This document shows, in pieces, positions 35,854 to 47,510 of a stretch of 64,000 nt of DNA. How positions within the stretch are numbered: position 1 is the stretch's first letter; each line of letters opens with the position of its first letter. Origin of the DNA: Ligustrum vulgare (Eukaryota; Streptophyta; Magnoliopsida; Lamiales; Oleaceae). The translations under genes and the position numbers were made by a program. Location of the stretch: positions 22,232,859-22,296,858 of the forward strand of contig OY743184.1 in assembly GCA_963555705.1 (NCBI GenBank). Direction: 5' to 3'. Below the pieces are notes generated by a model. It was not told the DNA's origin. It saw only the letters and a list, made by a program, of their open reading frames with translations, and ran no database searches.

Positions 35854-36012
35854 TTTGGTGTAGAATAAAATAAGATTTTTTTACTAGATTTTGATAAAAT
35901 TTTGATGAGATGTGTTGTTGAAAAGTTGTAGTTCTCATAAAATGCGCAGTTCAAATTAATTGTTGACTTTGACTTAAAATTAAAATCAGAATATGATCAG
36001 AACCAAACAGAG
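35854..36012 (+). repeat. Dispersed repeat, copy A (partner at 55171-55324)
   Basis: It aligns over some 150 bases with 55171-55324, sharing 'agattttgata', 'ttgatgaga', 'cccataaaatg'-like and 'gttgactttxacttaaaat' blocks in the same order. It is probably a short MITE; I could not define its ends. Confidence 0.6.
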
Positions 36013-37110
36013 GCTTTATATGAAACCGAACTACATTCAAAAAAATTTAAAGGTGATTTTACTTTGTTAGGAGGTAAAAAGACAGCTGACAAAGAACGGA
36101 CATACTTTTATTTCCTTTTCTAGAAGTCAAGACTCGTAATCTATGAGAAGCTTTTTAATTCTAACAAATATATCTATTACCAAATACACAAACCATATTT
36201 CAAAAATAAACTTTCACTTTTCTCTCATTTAGAAAATTTTTCATGTCTGAGAATGAGCATTTATTTGATGACCTAAACCAGGCTTCAAAACAAAGCGCAT
36301 TTATACCAAGTTTTAATTGCCAATAAAATAAATAGATCCAAGATTCTACCATAATATTTTGCTCCTCCTTCAAAATGTCAAATGCAAAATCGCCAAGAAA
36401 TCCTATTTCCAGAGATAATAAAAATAAACAAATCCAGATTCGACCATAAAATATTGCTCCTTCAAATGTGCAACCAACATCGCCAAGAAACTCAGTTTTC
36501 AGAAATAATACATTTTGCAGGCCAACAAATACACAGATCCAAGATTCGAAGATTCAACCATGACATCGTGCTTCTTCAAACGTCGAAATCATAATGGCAT
36601 AGAAATTTTTTTCAGAAAATAATACGCAGCGTCATCTCATTAACGCGATAATAATTGATCCATGAATGTATCGAGAAATACCTTCTTATCATATGGGGAA
36701 ATTCTAATTTACACACAAACAAAAACGTTTTAATGCATAAAAAATTAACCCATTTTATAAACTGAAATATGCCTCGGCGAGATCTGACGAATTAGATTGA
36801 TTGAATATCAATATAACATTCCAATGAAGCATAATCGTTAAAGAGACAAATGAACAAAGTTGTAGTAAGAAAAAAAATCATATATGCGACAATGAATCAC
36901 GTCAATTCGATAAACGGATCATTACATTCATAGCATCATTGTTAAAAATAATCTGAGAACAATCGAAATCTTTTGAATCTGACCATAAATGAAAAAATTT
37001 CTGCAGTTTGTACCTTTTTCTGCTCTGGATTAAATCCAAAGGACGAAATGTATTAAAGCAAGAGAATTCTACTTATTAGAGAGAAGGGAAAGGGAATTTA
37101 AAATGATTTC

Positions 37111-37841
37111 AATTGTGGGATAAAAAGGAGCGTCTGGAAGGAGGTTAAAGATTTCAGCAGAGGTCCCCAATCTATTAATGTTGTTGTAAGTTTGTCTCTA
37201 ATATTTATCATTTGACAAACAAATCCAGATCCCGCTGCTCAGTCCACGAATAACTAACTCATCATAGGCAAGCGAGTCCGAGAGCAATCGAGGTGAAAGA
37301 AAAATTCAGAGAAGGAAATAATATTGCTTGGGGTGAGGCAAGTCAGGATCTAGAATTACTTCATTGACTTAGGTTTGATAAACTTGTTTATATCTGTATT
37401 TAAAATCGAAAATCGATTCGAACTGATACAGATAATAAGTTAATGGTCAAAATGTCCAATCAAGTCGAACTGATATCAACTAAAAAATAAAAAAAATATT
37501 TTAAAAATCACAAAATTTTCTAAAAAATAAGATATTTTACAAATAAACCAACATTTATTCATTTAGAAAAATAAAATCATATACAAAAATAACTTAAAAT
37601 TACTAAAGGAAAGTAAAAACGACCCCCGGGGAAAAAAAAATCGAAAATCGGGTTTTTTGCCCGATTTTTTTGGCTGGTTTTTGGGACAGACCAGATCAGT
37701 TCCCAATTTTTTCGATCGAACCGACCAGTCCGATTTGATTTTCTAAACATTAGTTTATATAAACAATATTTTTTCCTCAAAGCGAAACTACGATATATAA
37801 ACGTAGTAGACTAGAAAAAATATAGGGGGTGGAGGGGGGAG
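37111..37841. other. Gene-free stretch upstream of the SPIRAL1-like gene
   Basis: It should contain the gene's promoter (minus strand). 37330-37745 carries 'atcgaaaatcgg' and 'gaccgaccagtccg'-type phrases like those in hAT-derived repeats, but clear ends are lacking. Confidence 0.35.
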
Positions 37842-37846
37842 GCCTC

Positions 37847-39600
37847 TGTTGACCTATGGTCAATTTGACCTTATTGTTTTGATCATAACAAACAAGAATT
37901 TATTGTGTTGCTAACAAGTGTGCTTCAAGTGTTTCATGTAATGATAAATATTCAAAACACTCAATGTTCAAATCGTCTCTCAAAGATATAAATCAAAATT
38001 ATGTGATCGAGCACATGAGACGCAAAGAAGATCATGAAAGAATTGAAGATATTCAAAGATCAAAATTGAGGTTGAAAAGCACGACATGAAGATCAAGAAT
38101 TCAAGCATACAAGATTAGAGTTGATTTAACATATGTAAAGGTATAACACTCTCAATCTTTAGCGATGAAATTCAACGAGCTCGAAAATGATTTTTATGCA
38201 TCAAGAAACTTACATGAAAATTCGTCACTTGCATAAAATATTTTTATCTAAGTCAAGAATGTCTTTCAAAGGTTATTTGATCTTAAATTATGATTATACT
38301 ATGTTAAACCACTTTGAAAAACAAGTTAGAAACCTAAAAATCGAGCATTTTCATGTTTTTCGAAAGTCAACTTTCGGTCAACCGAAAGTCAACTTTCGGT
38401 CGACCGAACTTTTGGTCAACCGAAAGTTCAACGGTTGAATGTGTAACGGCTATATGCAAGATTCGGTCGACCGAAACTTCAAAATTGGTCAACCGAAAGT
38501 TGCTGAATTTGAATTTCTTGATCTATAAATAGCCATCTCATTCACATTCAAAAACAACAAAATAGAAAAGATTTTTGTGAAAATTCATTGTTCTTACTTG
38601 GTTTATATTCATCTATTTTTATTACAAAACTTTGATTGATCTAAACTTTGTTTTATCAAATCATCAAAGATTTTGGAAGAAAGTTTTGTGAAGATTATTG
38701 GTTTTATATTGTTTAAACTTCTTCAACATCTTCACATTATATTGGAATTGAAGTGTAAGTCTCTCTTTGTTCTAAACTTGTTTTAATCTTTTAAAAGAGA
38801 GAAATTCCAATTAAGGAACTTTGATTATTTGTGCTACATTTTTCATTATCATTTGATTCATCAAAGTTCCATTGCCTAAACACTTTGAGCTTAACTCATT
38901 GTTAATTATTCAAGTGTGGCATCTCTTGGTACTTAATTTGATTCAACATTTTAACAAGAGATTATTTGAAAAACTTTGTTTGATTGCATTGAACTTTTCA
39001 TTATCATTTGCATCAAAGTTTTTCTCTAACACTCGAGCTTAATTCATTGCTATCTATTGAAGTGTTAGCCTAACTCTCTCGGTACTTAATTTGAGTATAT
39101 CATTTGTCAAGAGAGTTATTTCAATTGTAAATTCAATTCATTATATCTTGTGATTTCGAGAGCCTTGTGAAAACTCGATTGTAAAGGATAGGCGCTCCTT
39201 GTTGTAAGTCGCCTAAGGATTTGGTACTCCTTGTTGTAAGTTACCAATAATAGTAGATTTGGCCTTGCTCGTGACGGAGAGCTCGGTAACGGGGGACGTA
39301 GATCACGTTGGTTGATTGAACCTCCATAAATCGCGTTTGCACTTTCTTATCCCTTTTACTTACTTACATTGCACTTACTCTATTCTATCAATTTATATTG
39401 TGCAACACTATATCTAAGTGCTATACTTGCCTTATCAATTAAGTTTACACATATATAGCACACTACATTGATAGTTTAGTTACTTGTAACACTAAGTGCT
39501 CATACTTGTACCCATTGGTTTTTAAGTTTGAGATTATTTATCGAAAAAGTTTTATAAACCAATTCACCCCCCTCTTGGTTAGTTTACTCTTGGGCTAACA
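37847..39600 (+). mobile_element. Solo LTR, 1754 bp, family S (plus orientation)
   Basis: It starts TGTTGACCTATGGTC and ends TTGGGCTAACA, with a perfect 5-bp duplication GCCTC on both sides (37842-37846, 39601-39605) and no internal element, so it is a recombination product. 38360-38500 has repeated 'ggtcaaccgaaagt' and 'ggtcgaccgaa' motifs. The partner at 50348-52009 belongs to the same family. It resembles copia Sirevirus-type LTRs (inference). Confidence 0.9.
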
Positions 39601-39655
39601 GCCTCTTCTCATGGTCCCCCCCCCCTCCCGAATTTTTTTCTTAAGCCAACAATAA

Positions 39656-40143
39656 GGCTACGTTTGATAGCGATTGTGGAATTTGTGTAGAAAGAAAATG
39701 AATTTTAAGGAATTGAAAGTTTGATTGATTTAATTTTCTAGTTAAAAAAAGTCCTCACTTTTTTCAACTTTTGTTATTTGATTGACATTATTTTTCATGT
39801 AAAATACAACAAAATTTAGCTATTTTAATTAAAAAATTCATTTTTTAACACATTTGTATTTAGTAATAATAATGTTAATTTTTGGGGGGAAAAAATCAAT
39901 TAACAATAATAAAAAAGATCAAATATGACGAAAATGGTACAAGATTTTACCTGAAAAATAAAACATCCTACCTGACTAAGAAAAAAAATTAAATGAAAAG
40001 AAGGAAAACTGGCGCGTGAAGGAAGAGCAAGGAAAAAATCTTACCTGGAAAGAAAAAAAAAAAAAGCAATCAAACACTACAAATCTAGAATTTGACTGGG
40101 AAAATGCATTTTCCAAGGAAAAAAGATGGAATCAACCGCAGCC
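39656..40143. mobile_element. Tourist/Harbinger-like MITE (488 bp)
   Basis: The ends GGCTACGTTTGATAGC and GGAATCAACCGCAGCC are imperfect inverted repeats flanked by the trinucleotide TAA on both sides, as expected for PIF/Harbinger elements. It has no coding capacity. Confidence 0.6.
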
Positions 40144-40146
40144 TAA

Positions 40147-41274
40147 TAATAAATTAGACTTCAAATTCATAAATATAACAAAATATTGAAGATTGTGTAT
40201 TCCCAAATGAAATATGTATTGTGACTTTTCAATTTTATTGTATTCATTCATTAGTTTTAAGAAAGTACAATTCAATTAATACTTTTAAAAACTTTTAAAG
40301 ATTTTTAAAAATTTAAAAAGTTTAAGAGGATTCAATTAATACTTTTTAAGACTCACTAAAGGTATCAATGTATTCAATTACAACTTTTTAAAAGTCTTTA
40401 AGTGGTATTTAAAATCTTCTGACTTTTAAAAACTTTTATTTATGAAAGTCTATAGGGTGCTGACTTTTAAATAGATGGTACAAAAATAGAGTTTTAAAAA
40501 TTGACTCTTGTTCATCTCAAAATTTTGGGAGATGTTGGCAATATATATATATAAATATATATTCTTATAAAATTCTCTTTCTTCTTCTTATTTATGAATC
40601 TTGGGGCTATATTAAAAACTTATTATTTTTTCTTCTACATGTTTTATTTGTTTTTTTTCCTCTTTTATCTCTCTTTTATTGTTAACATAATGTGATAAAA
40701 TTTATAGATAAGTTACACATTAATTAGGAACCAAACATCAAGAAGATTGCTGTCGAAAAGAAACTGGGTCCGGATTAGCAGAAATGTGTGTCAAATCTAG
40801 AATTGGATTCAATTTTTTTACTAAATCTAGAAAATACTGAAAAGAATAAAAGATCAATTTGTAACAAAAAAATAATATTTGTTTTTAAGTTTTTAATATA
40901 TTGATAAGATAATTATTTCTTGAATGCCTAGTATTAATAATACTAAACATATGAATATTTCTTTTCTTTTTTTATATAAAAAAATACTTGAAATATTATA
41001 TTAATAAATATATTTTTATATTTTTGTTATTTTACTTATCTAATTAATTTGATTAATTTTTTTTTTAACCTTTTAAAAATATTTTCGAGGTAGGGTGTAA
41101 GGGGATGAAGATGTGGAAATTTTTATTTAAATGAAAGTCTTCAAAAGTCTTATAAATTCTACAAAAGTCTATAAAAGTTTTAAATGGAAGTTCATAAAAG
41201 TCTACGAAAGACTTCCACTAATTCCATATAATTCTATGAAGGTCCACGAAATTCACAAAAGTCTTCACTTAAAA
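40147..41274. other. Gene-free AT-rich stretch with 'aaagtct' repeats
   Basis: 40240-40480 and 41130-41275 are dense in 'acttttaaaaactttt' and 'aaaagtct' phrases, which looks like simple-sequence drift. No gene is seen. Confidence 0.4.
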
Positions 41275-41287
41275 AAGTCTTCAAGAG

Positions 41288-41395
41288 AAGGCCAAGGGTT
41301 GCCCCAAGTGGTTAAGAAACCACCCTTACCAGGACTTGGTCCTGAGTTCGAGTCTCCCTCCCCACCCCTAAGTTCCCAAATTTGTATTAAAAAAA
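41288..41395 (+). mobile_element. tRNA-derived SINE (about 108 bp)
   Basis: A body with a possible A-box region (AAGTGGTTAAG) and a B-box (GAGTTCGAGTC) ends in TTGTATTAAAAAAAAA. It is flanked by a perfect 13-bp duplication AAGTCTTCAAGAG (41275-41287 and 41396-41408). This is the mark of target-primed reverse transcription of a Pol III transcript. It is short for a plant SINE, so it may be 5'-truncated or a compact family. Confidence 0.88.
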
Positions 41396-41408
41396 AAGTC
41401 TTCAAGAG

Positions 41409-41871
41409 TCTCAATGAATACATCTCCCTTAGTTTACATTATCAATTTGTTCAATATTTAGTCTTAAATTTTGGACATACTTTAATATTTATGTTTGATA
41501 CTTCTGTTGAAACTTCACCTTAATATGACATGTTTTAGCATATTTAAAAAGTTCACCGCTTATTTTTTTTTTCTCATAAATGGGTTTGATGAATTTGAGT
41601 GAATTATTGTTAAATTTGATTTGAGTATATTTTTTTAATATTATTATGTTTTTCTTGTGTAAAAACTTTTTCTCCAGTTAACTTGTATCCCAGTGGAATT
41701 CATTCCTGGCTCCATCACTGCTCAATCCAATATTTACTGACCGGATGCAAATTTTGATTGTTCTGCTTTTTGTTTTAAGTCTCTCTCTTATTTATTTATT
41801 ATTGAAAAGATTAAGGACTTGTGCTACAACTTTTTTTTATCAAAAAAAGGAGCAAAGATATCTAAAATCGA
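41409..41871. other. Gene-free spacer
   Basis: AT-rich; no gene or repeat recognised. Confidence 0.4.
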
Positions 41872-41876
41872 GTTGG

Positions 41877-42076
41877 TGTTATAAAATATATATTTTATGT
41901 ATAATGTGATTGATCATTATACCTCTATAAACTTTACATATTATGATTGTGTCATTGTCCATCCCTATTAATAAGGGCCTAATTCTCATTCATAAATACA
42001 CCTAATGAGAAGCACTTCTCTCATTCTCTCCATTTCTCTATCTATTTTTTGTACTAGTTTTGAAAGTTTTATAACA
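41877..42076 (+). repeat. 5' LTR of the copia-like element
   Basis: This 200-bp LTR pairs with 48213-48411. It has a TATA-like 'ccctattaataagg' region and the common 'ctcattcataaatacac' segment. Its 3' three-quarters is included in the 229-bp tandem array that follows. Confidence 0.88.
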
Positions 42077-42616
42077 CTTATTAGCACAAGTCTCTAGCCA
42101 ATTCAGTAATATCACGGGAGTATACTCTATAGTTGCATCTAAATGATGAACTTCTGTAAACTTTACATATTATGATTGTGTCATTGTTCATCCCTATTAA
42201 TAAGGGCCTAATTCTCATTCATAAATACACCTAATGAGAAGCACTTCTCTCATTCTCTCCATTTCTCTATCTATTTTTTGTACTAGCTTTGAAAGTTTTA
42301 TAACACTTATTAGCACAAGTCTCTAGCCAATTCAGTAATATCACGGGAGTATACTCTATAGTTGCATCTAAATGATGAACTTCTGTAAACTTTACATATT
42401 ATGATTGTGTCATTGTTCATCCCTATTAATAAGAGCCTAATTCTCATTCATAAATACACCTAATGAGAAGCACTTCTCTCATTCTCTCCATTTCTCTATC
42501 TATTTTTTGTACTAGTTTTGAAAGTTTTATAACACTTATTAACACAAGTCTCTAGCCAATTCAGTAATATCACGGGAGTATGCTCTATAGTTGCATCTAA
42601 ATGATGAACCTCTGTA
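41930..42616 (+). repeat. 229-bp tandem array, three copies, spanning the LTR edge
   Basis: Units start near 41930, 42159 and 42388 ('aaactttacatattatgattg'). Each holds the 3' part of the LTR plus about 80 bases of leader ending 'gatgaacttctgt'. The units differ by only a few bases. A weak relic of an iMet primer site ('tgtatcagaaatcag') follows the last unit near 42615. Confidence 0.9.
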
Positions 42617-44230
42617 TCAGAAATCAGATTATTCTTAATCATTGTTTTCCTTTCCTAGATCTAATGTTTTTGGCCTTAGAAAGACCCCATATATCGTAGA
42701 TCTGAAAAGTTCAAGAAAGATGAAAACTTTACAAACTACAAATCACTGTAAGATTCAAAAAGTTTTCATAAGAGGACATAAACGAGATCTTGATGTTGTG
42801 CAATAAGAAAAATTGGGGAATTGTACAATCCAAAACTTTGAACACAGATCTACTCTAAACCGGACATCGTATGAATGATCGGAGACCAGATCCAGAACCA
42901 CGATGACGAGACGAATCCCTGGCCCCAGCGCGTGTCACAATCTGACCTACCACTGCGACAGCGCGTGAAGCCCATGCGCAGACATCAACTCGGCTCATGT
43001 GGGTGCGTGAAACGGAATCCGACGATAGTCTCAAAAGACAGATTGTTCGTCTTGACATTCCTAATTTTTCTATGGTCTTACTTTTCTATTCGGTGTATTT
43101 TTTGGTGGTCGAATGTGGCAATTTATCGGGATTTTGAACTTCGGACCAAAAGTAAGTTTGTTCTAAGGTAAATTTCAAACCCATTGACGATTTCGATTTA
43201 TTCATATGATCAATATATTAAAATATGGACTATTTTCTCCTTGATAATACGTTAAAGTATATTAATCGTGATTTAACATTTTTGATCAATCATGATTACT
43301 AATCTTATGATAAGTGCTAACCAAATATATATTCTCAATTATTTAGCATTACTATGTGATTCATAAGATAAATTAAAAGTTTAAACAAGGTAAGAGTAAA
43401 ATAATTATTACCATGCCGTGATCTATTGAGTTATTATAGACTGGATTTATATCTTGACCAAATATGACTCATTATCGTAACTGACTGCACTATTGTGAAT
43501 ACTTTGACGTGATCTATTGAGTTATTATAGACTGAATTTATATCTTGACCAAATATGACTCATTATCGTAACTGACTGGACTATTATGAATACTTTGACT
43601 AGATTTGGAGATACGACTCGCTCACTTATGAAAGATAATTATTTCATTATGTTGACACCACCTATATGGTTGATTTTATCATTTTTAAATATACATATTA
43701 CGTTACCAACTATTATGAATACTTTGATATTATTATTATTTGATATTTCGACAAATGGTACTAGAAGATACCATTACCAAAAGTTAGATGATGTTTTATA
43801 AAATGGTTCCAAAAGTTACCATTACCAAAAAGTTGTTGGATATTGATGAAAATATTTTATGAAACAGTACTAGAAGTTACCATTATCTGTATTGAAAAGA
43901 CAGATGAAAATAAATTATCTAATAAGAAAAATATTGATGTATGATAAGATAATATCACATGATAGCACGTATATGGCTAATGTGAGAATGATCTAATCAG
44001 TGCTACGAGACAAATATTATATGATTGAAATAAACAGATTTGAGAAATATCTGGAAAAGTCATTGCACAAGCACATGTGTACTCCAAAAGAAGTATATAT
44101 TTACTCCAGAAGAAGTACAATTCGTCATATAAACATAGTAAAAGGATCTTATTTTTGCTCTTGAAGAAGTACAAAGAGTCATACTGAAACATGTCAAGCA
44201 AAAAGATACATGCAAAAACACAAAAAAAGG
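42617..44230 (+). other. Leader/interior of the copia-like element, no gene
   Basis: A 91-bp direct duplication lies at 43418-43599 ('gtgatctattgagttattatag'). Phrases like 'agttaccattaccaaaa' recur at 43770-43890. 42860-43170 is GC-richer and can be read as a short peptide, but I do not recognise it. Confidence 0.5.
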
Positions 44231-44241
44231 GATATATTTAT

Positions 44242-44400
44242 AAAATCCTCAAAATTAGAGGTATGTCTCAAGAGTAAGAATACTCAGTACTCTTCCACCC
44301 CTTCTTTTTGAGGTTCACAAGGTTATGTTTAAACATTTATAAAATCCTCAAAATTAGAGGTATGTCTTAAGAGTAAGAATACTCCGTACTCTACCACCCT
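44242..44400 (-). repeat. Two repeats in the 3' region of the broken LOG
   Basis: Blocks at about 44242-44301 and 44340-44400, read on the minus strand, match the repeats behind the intact LOG: GGTGG, TACGGAGTATTCTTACTC (degraded in one block), then ACATACCTC. Each also contains CCTCAAAATTAGAGG, which can fold on itself. Confidence 0.65.
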
Positions 44401-44416
44401 CAATCTTTTTTGAGGT

Positions 44417-45068
44417 TCACAAGGTTAAATTTACATTAACCAGACTCCATTTTTGCTTGATTCCTCTTCCTTGCGACCAATATATAACTCCCGCTGGATC
44501 TTGTATTGGAATATATGATTATGACTTATCCAGCAGTTCCTTGATAGTAGGAGCAAAACTGAGGATCCTCCTAGAAAATAGAGAGATGAATCCATGTTCC
44601 ATAGCATAATCAAGAAATGTTAGTAAACCATCAAAGAAATTGTTTATACTTAAAAGCCCAATGAGTTTTGGTATGGAGATTCAACTGAGCCCATTAGGTA
44701 ATATTAAAGATTTCTTCTAAAGTACAAAAACCTCTGGACAGGGCTATGAAGGCATCAGAACCATATAGCATGCAAGTTATGCGTTCATGGATTGATAATG
44801 TCTGTACTTCATGCTCTCGTGATTTGCCTGCGATATTTGCCAAAGGAATAGGTATAACGCCTATCACTTTCACTTTCTCTATTTGAGTAGATTGAGAAAC
44901 GCAACCCATCAATACACTGCTACCTCCTCCATACACTAGATTGATACATTTATCTCCCAACTTCTTCCCTAGAAGCACTGCTGCTTCTAGATACCCAAAG
45001 TCTTTCCCAATTTTTTATCCAAAAAATATACAAATAGTTTTGATATGTCAAAGTTTTGATCCTTCCAT
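44417..45068 (-). pseudogene. Broken LOG homologue
   Basis: It aligns over its full length with the 217-codon LOG at 18049-18702; its own span is 652 bp against 654. Read against the intact copy, stops replace codons 7, 18 and 125, with further damage near codon 183 and a net 2-bp loss. The catalytic PGGFGTLEE has become SRGFCTLEE. The middle (residues 32-124) is still well preserved, including YGGGSSVLMG and IHERITCMLYGSDAFIAL. It keeps the Ile after HER seen in the intact copy, so both descend from one source that already had it. It lies 340 bp after the NABP-like remnant. Confidence 0.92.
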
Positions 45069-45407
45069 CTTTTGAGAGTATAAGGAAGGATAACTTATGA
45101 GAAAATTTTATTTTAGGATGCATGAAACTGTTAAAATATTTGGATTTTTAAAATCGAAAATCTTCACTATTCACCGCTCATCTTTTGAAAAAGTGACTAT
45201 TTACTTTTGACTAAATGACTATTTACTTTTGACTAAATGACACTACTTTTGATTATATCCCTGGCATCAATTTAATGCTCCATGATTGACACTCTTTGTT
45301 GGTGATCACTCAGTAACAGTCTATTAATACGCGAAAAATGAAAATATAAAATACTTTGTTAAAATATATATGTATACATATTAAACATTATACTGATTTA
45401 TCTTGTA

Positions 45408-45961
45408 TCAATGTTGAGTAGCCAAAATATCATTGTTTATAACAGATTGACAAACAGGATTTTTTGATATTACATTCTTGAGACTATAACGGTCTTTCTC
45501 ATCTCTGAATTGAGCCCATAAAGATAGTAGTTCATGCTGCACATACCTATATGAGTGCATCTCAAGAGTCAAGAGACAGTTGAATATCATCCAAAGACTC
45601 CTTACTCAGTCCACCCTTAATGAAATATATTTTATCATCTCGATTTCTTGATGAATAACCTACTGATTTACAATGGGTATCACATGTCCATCGAGCACAT
45701 TTGTAACAACCTTTTAATCTTTTTTCTCTTAACTTCTTTGCAAAAGTACTCTTACCTAAACCAGACATGTGCTTAGAAAATGAATCTGGTAATTCACTAG
45801 CTAATCGAGCTTTTGCTTCGATCAACCAACGAACATCTTCTGGGATACCTTGATCCATCAACAACCTCAATCTTTCAAGTCGAACTTGGTAAATATTTTT
45901 CAAAAATATCCACTGGAAGATTAGAATAGTATTTGCGAATATTTGATAATATAACATCCAT
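45408..45961 (-). pseudogene. Broken NABP-like homologue
   Basis: It covers the whole length of the gene at 17154-17705 with the same ATG start (45961). Two frame breaks disable it: one near 45895-45905 after the first 20 codons, and one near 45570-45590 before the C-terminal third. The basic arm and Cys cluster (GCYKCARWTCDTHCKSVG) survive intact, and most changes elsewhere are conservative. Its upstream region keeps the TTTAAATAG box (45993-46001) and a 'cacgcgga' block at about 46030. Confidence 0.9.
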
Positions 45962-46089
45962 CTTGATGGATCTAATCTTCTTCCCGAACGATCTATTTAA
46001 ATGCATTATTTAACACGCAAAAGAGCAGTGGCTCCGCGTGTCATTGATTCCACCAAGAAAAGGGGAAAGATTTGTAGACAAAATGGAGA

Positions 46090-47200
46090 CAAGAATTATT
46101 TTCTTGGGATTTGTTTCCAAACCTTTTTAGATATAATAAATCAAGGTATACTGATTTATATTATGTATAAATTTGTACAAGTAAATATTGTATTGAAACA
46201 GAAGTTCATCTATATTGTATTGAACCAGAATTTCTATAATGAATGGTTAGATAATCCCAATTAAAAGCTTCAAATTATTTGCTATGAGAATAACATGTAT
46301 AGAAATTGTTTTTCATACAACAATATTCTATATATTTCAATATGATGAATCGGGGATTAACTTGTGAAGCTTTATGATTTCTAAGATATATATATATATA
46401 TGCATGCACTCCAACAAAATACACGGAGATATATGATTGAGATTATATCCATACTCATGAAATGACACGTGTTGCGGCATTTTTAGCCAATTGATATAAA
46501 TATTTGTGAATATTATGGAGAAATTAAACAATAACACTCCAAAACGTGATCATGCCTGAAGCACAATGACAATCGATTCCAAAAAGCAAATGCCTCTTGA
46601 ATAATTGAGATGAAATAGAATCGATAAATAAGTCGACTACATACATTACACAACTCTCTTGTGAAAATGAGGTTGATGAAATATAAAACACCTTGGCCAA
46701 ATCTAAAATCCCAATGTAGGGATTATTGTTATAGGAACTGAAGTCCAAACACTTAAATGTGTAAAAAGTTATTTGTGCAAATAAAAAATATTACATAAAA
46801 GATGACTCGTTGCACACAAAACTTTTCTAAGAACTGGCATAATATATGTTGGATGAGACTATAATCTAAATCACTTTGATATACCAATGAGTGAGAACAA
46901 AATGAATGATTCTCATATCGGTACTTTGGGAGTATTCTTTGATCTACCAGTTGATCGCGGTACGTTGAGATTTCAAGTAAAAATGATTATAGATTATATG
47001 TCGAAATTGATAGCTATTTCAATGATTGATTATACTTATGCAATGATTTATAAGATGCAAGAACGTACATGTATAATCATTGAAAAATTCAATATACCCG
47101 AAGTAGTATCACTACATAATGATACAAATGACCCCATGATATAATATGTTAAAATTAGAGTGTGCTATTATTGTAAATTATATTTGATAACTGGGCAATT
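46090..47200 (+). other. Interior of the copia-like element 3' of the cassette
   Basis: No gag-pol motif can be named. 46887-47144 is a short open stretch that I do not recognise. Likely a decayed pol or unrelated filler. Confidence 0.4.
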
Positions 47201-47202
47201 GA

Positions 47203-47340
47203 TTATTCACCAGAAGTGAATTCGAAAATGAATATCTAATTATTCACCAGAAGTGAATTCTAGAAATTGGAAATAGATAATGTTTAATTATTCATCAGAA
47301 GTGAATTCTAGATATGCTATTCACTAGAAGTGAATCAATT
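47203..47340 (+). repeat. Four 'TTCACCAGAAGTGAA' hairpin repeats
   Basis: Copies near 47203, 47244, 47291 and 47318 share TTCAC(C/T)AGAAGTGAA(T)TC, and each can form a TTCAC/GTGAA stem. Spacing is 30-47 bp. Confidence 0.8.
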
Positions 47341-47510
47341 CTAGATTTGAAAAATGCAATCGATCAATTAATGAAACATTACTTGATATAGCATGTTATA
47401 TCATCATAAATGAGCTATAAACGATTTATATAAAGTTCATCATAAATGATATGTTTAATGAAAAGATTCGAGATTTCATCAATATACTTGTGATATTCCA
47501 TGAAGCGATG

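Larger units (their letters stand above)
34660..37013 (-). other. Inferred 5'-leader intron of the SPIRAL1-like gene
   Basis: On the minus strand a donor (AAAAAG/GTACAA) stands at 37013-37014 and a pyrimidine-rich acceptor (TTTTCTGCAAG) at 34660. The 2354-bp stretch has no ORF of its own and hosts two transposon insertions. Transcript data are lacking, so this is a prediction. Confidence 0.5.

Noticed and set aside
42875..43171. 98-codon ORF as a gene in the copia-like element
   Set aside because: No recognisable motif, and it begins in a low-complexity leader; not enough to support a gene.
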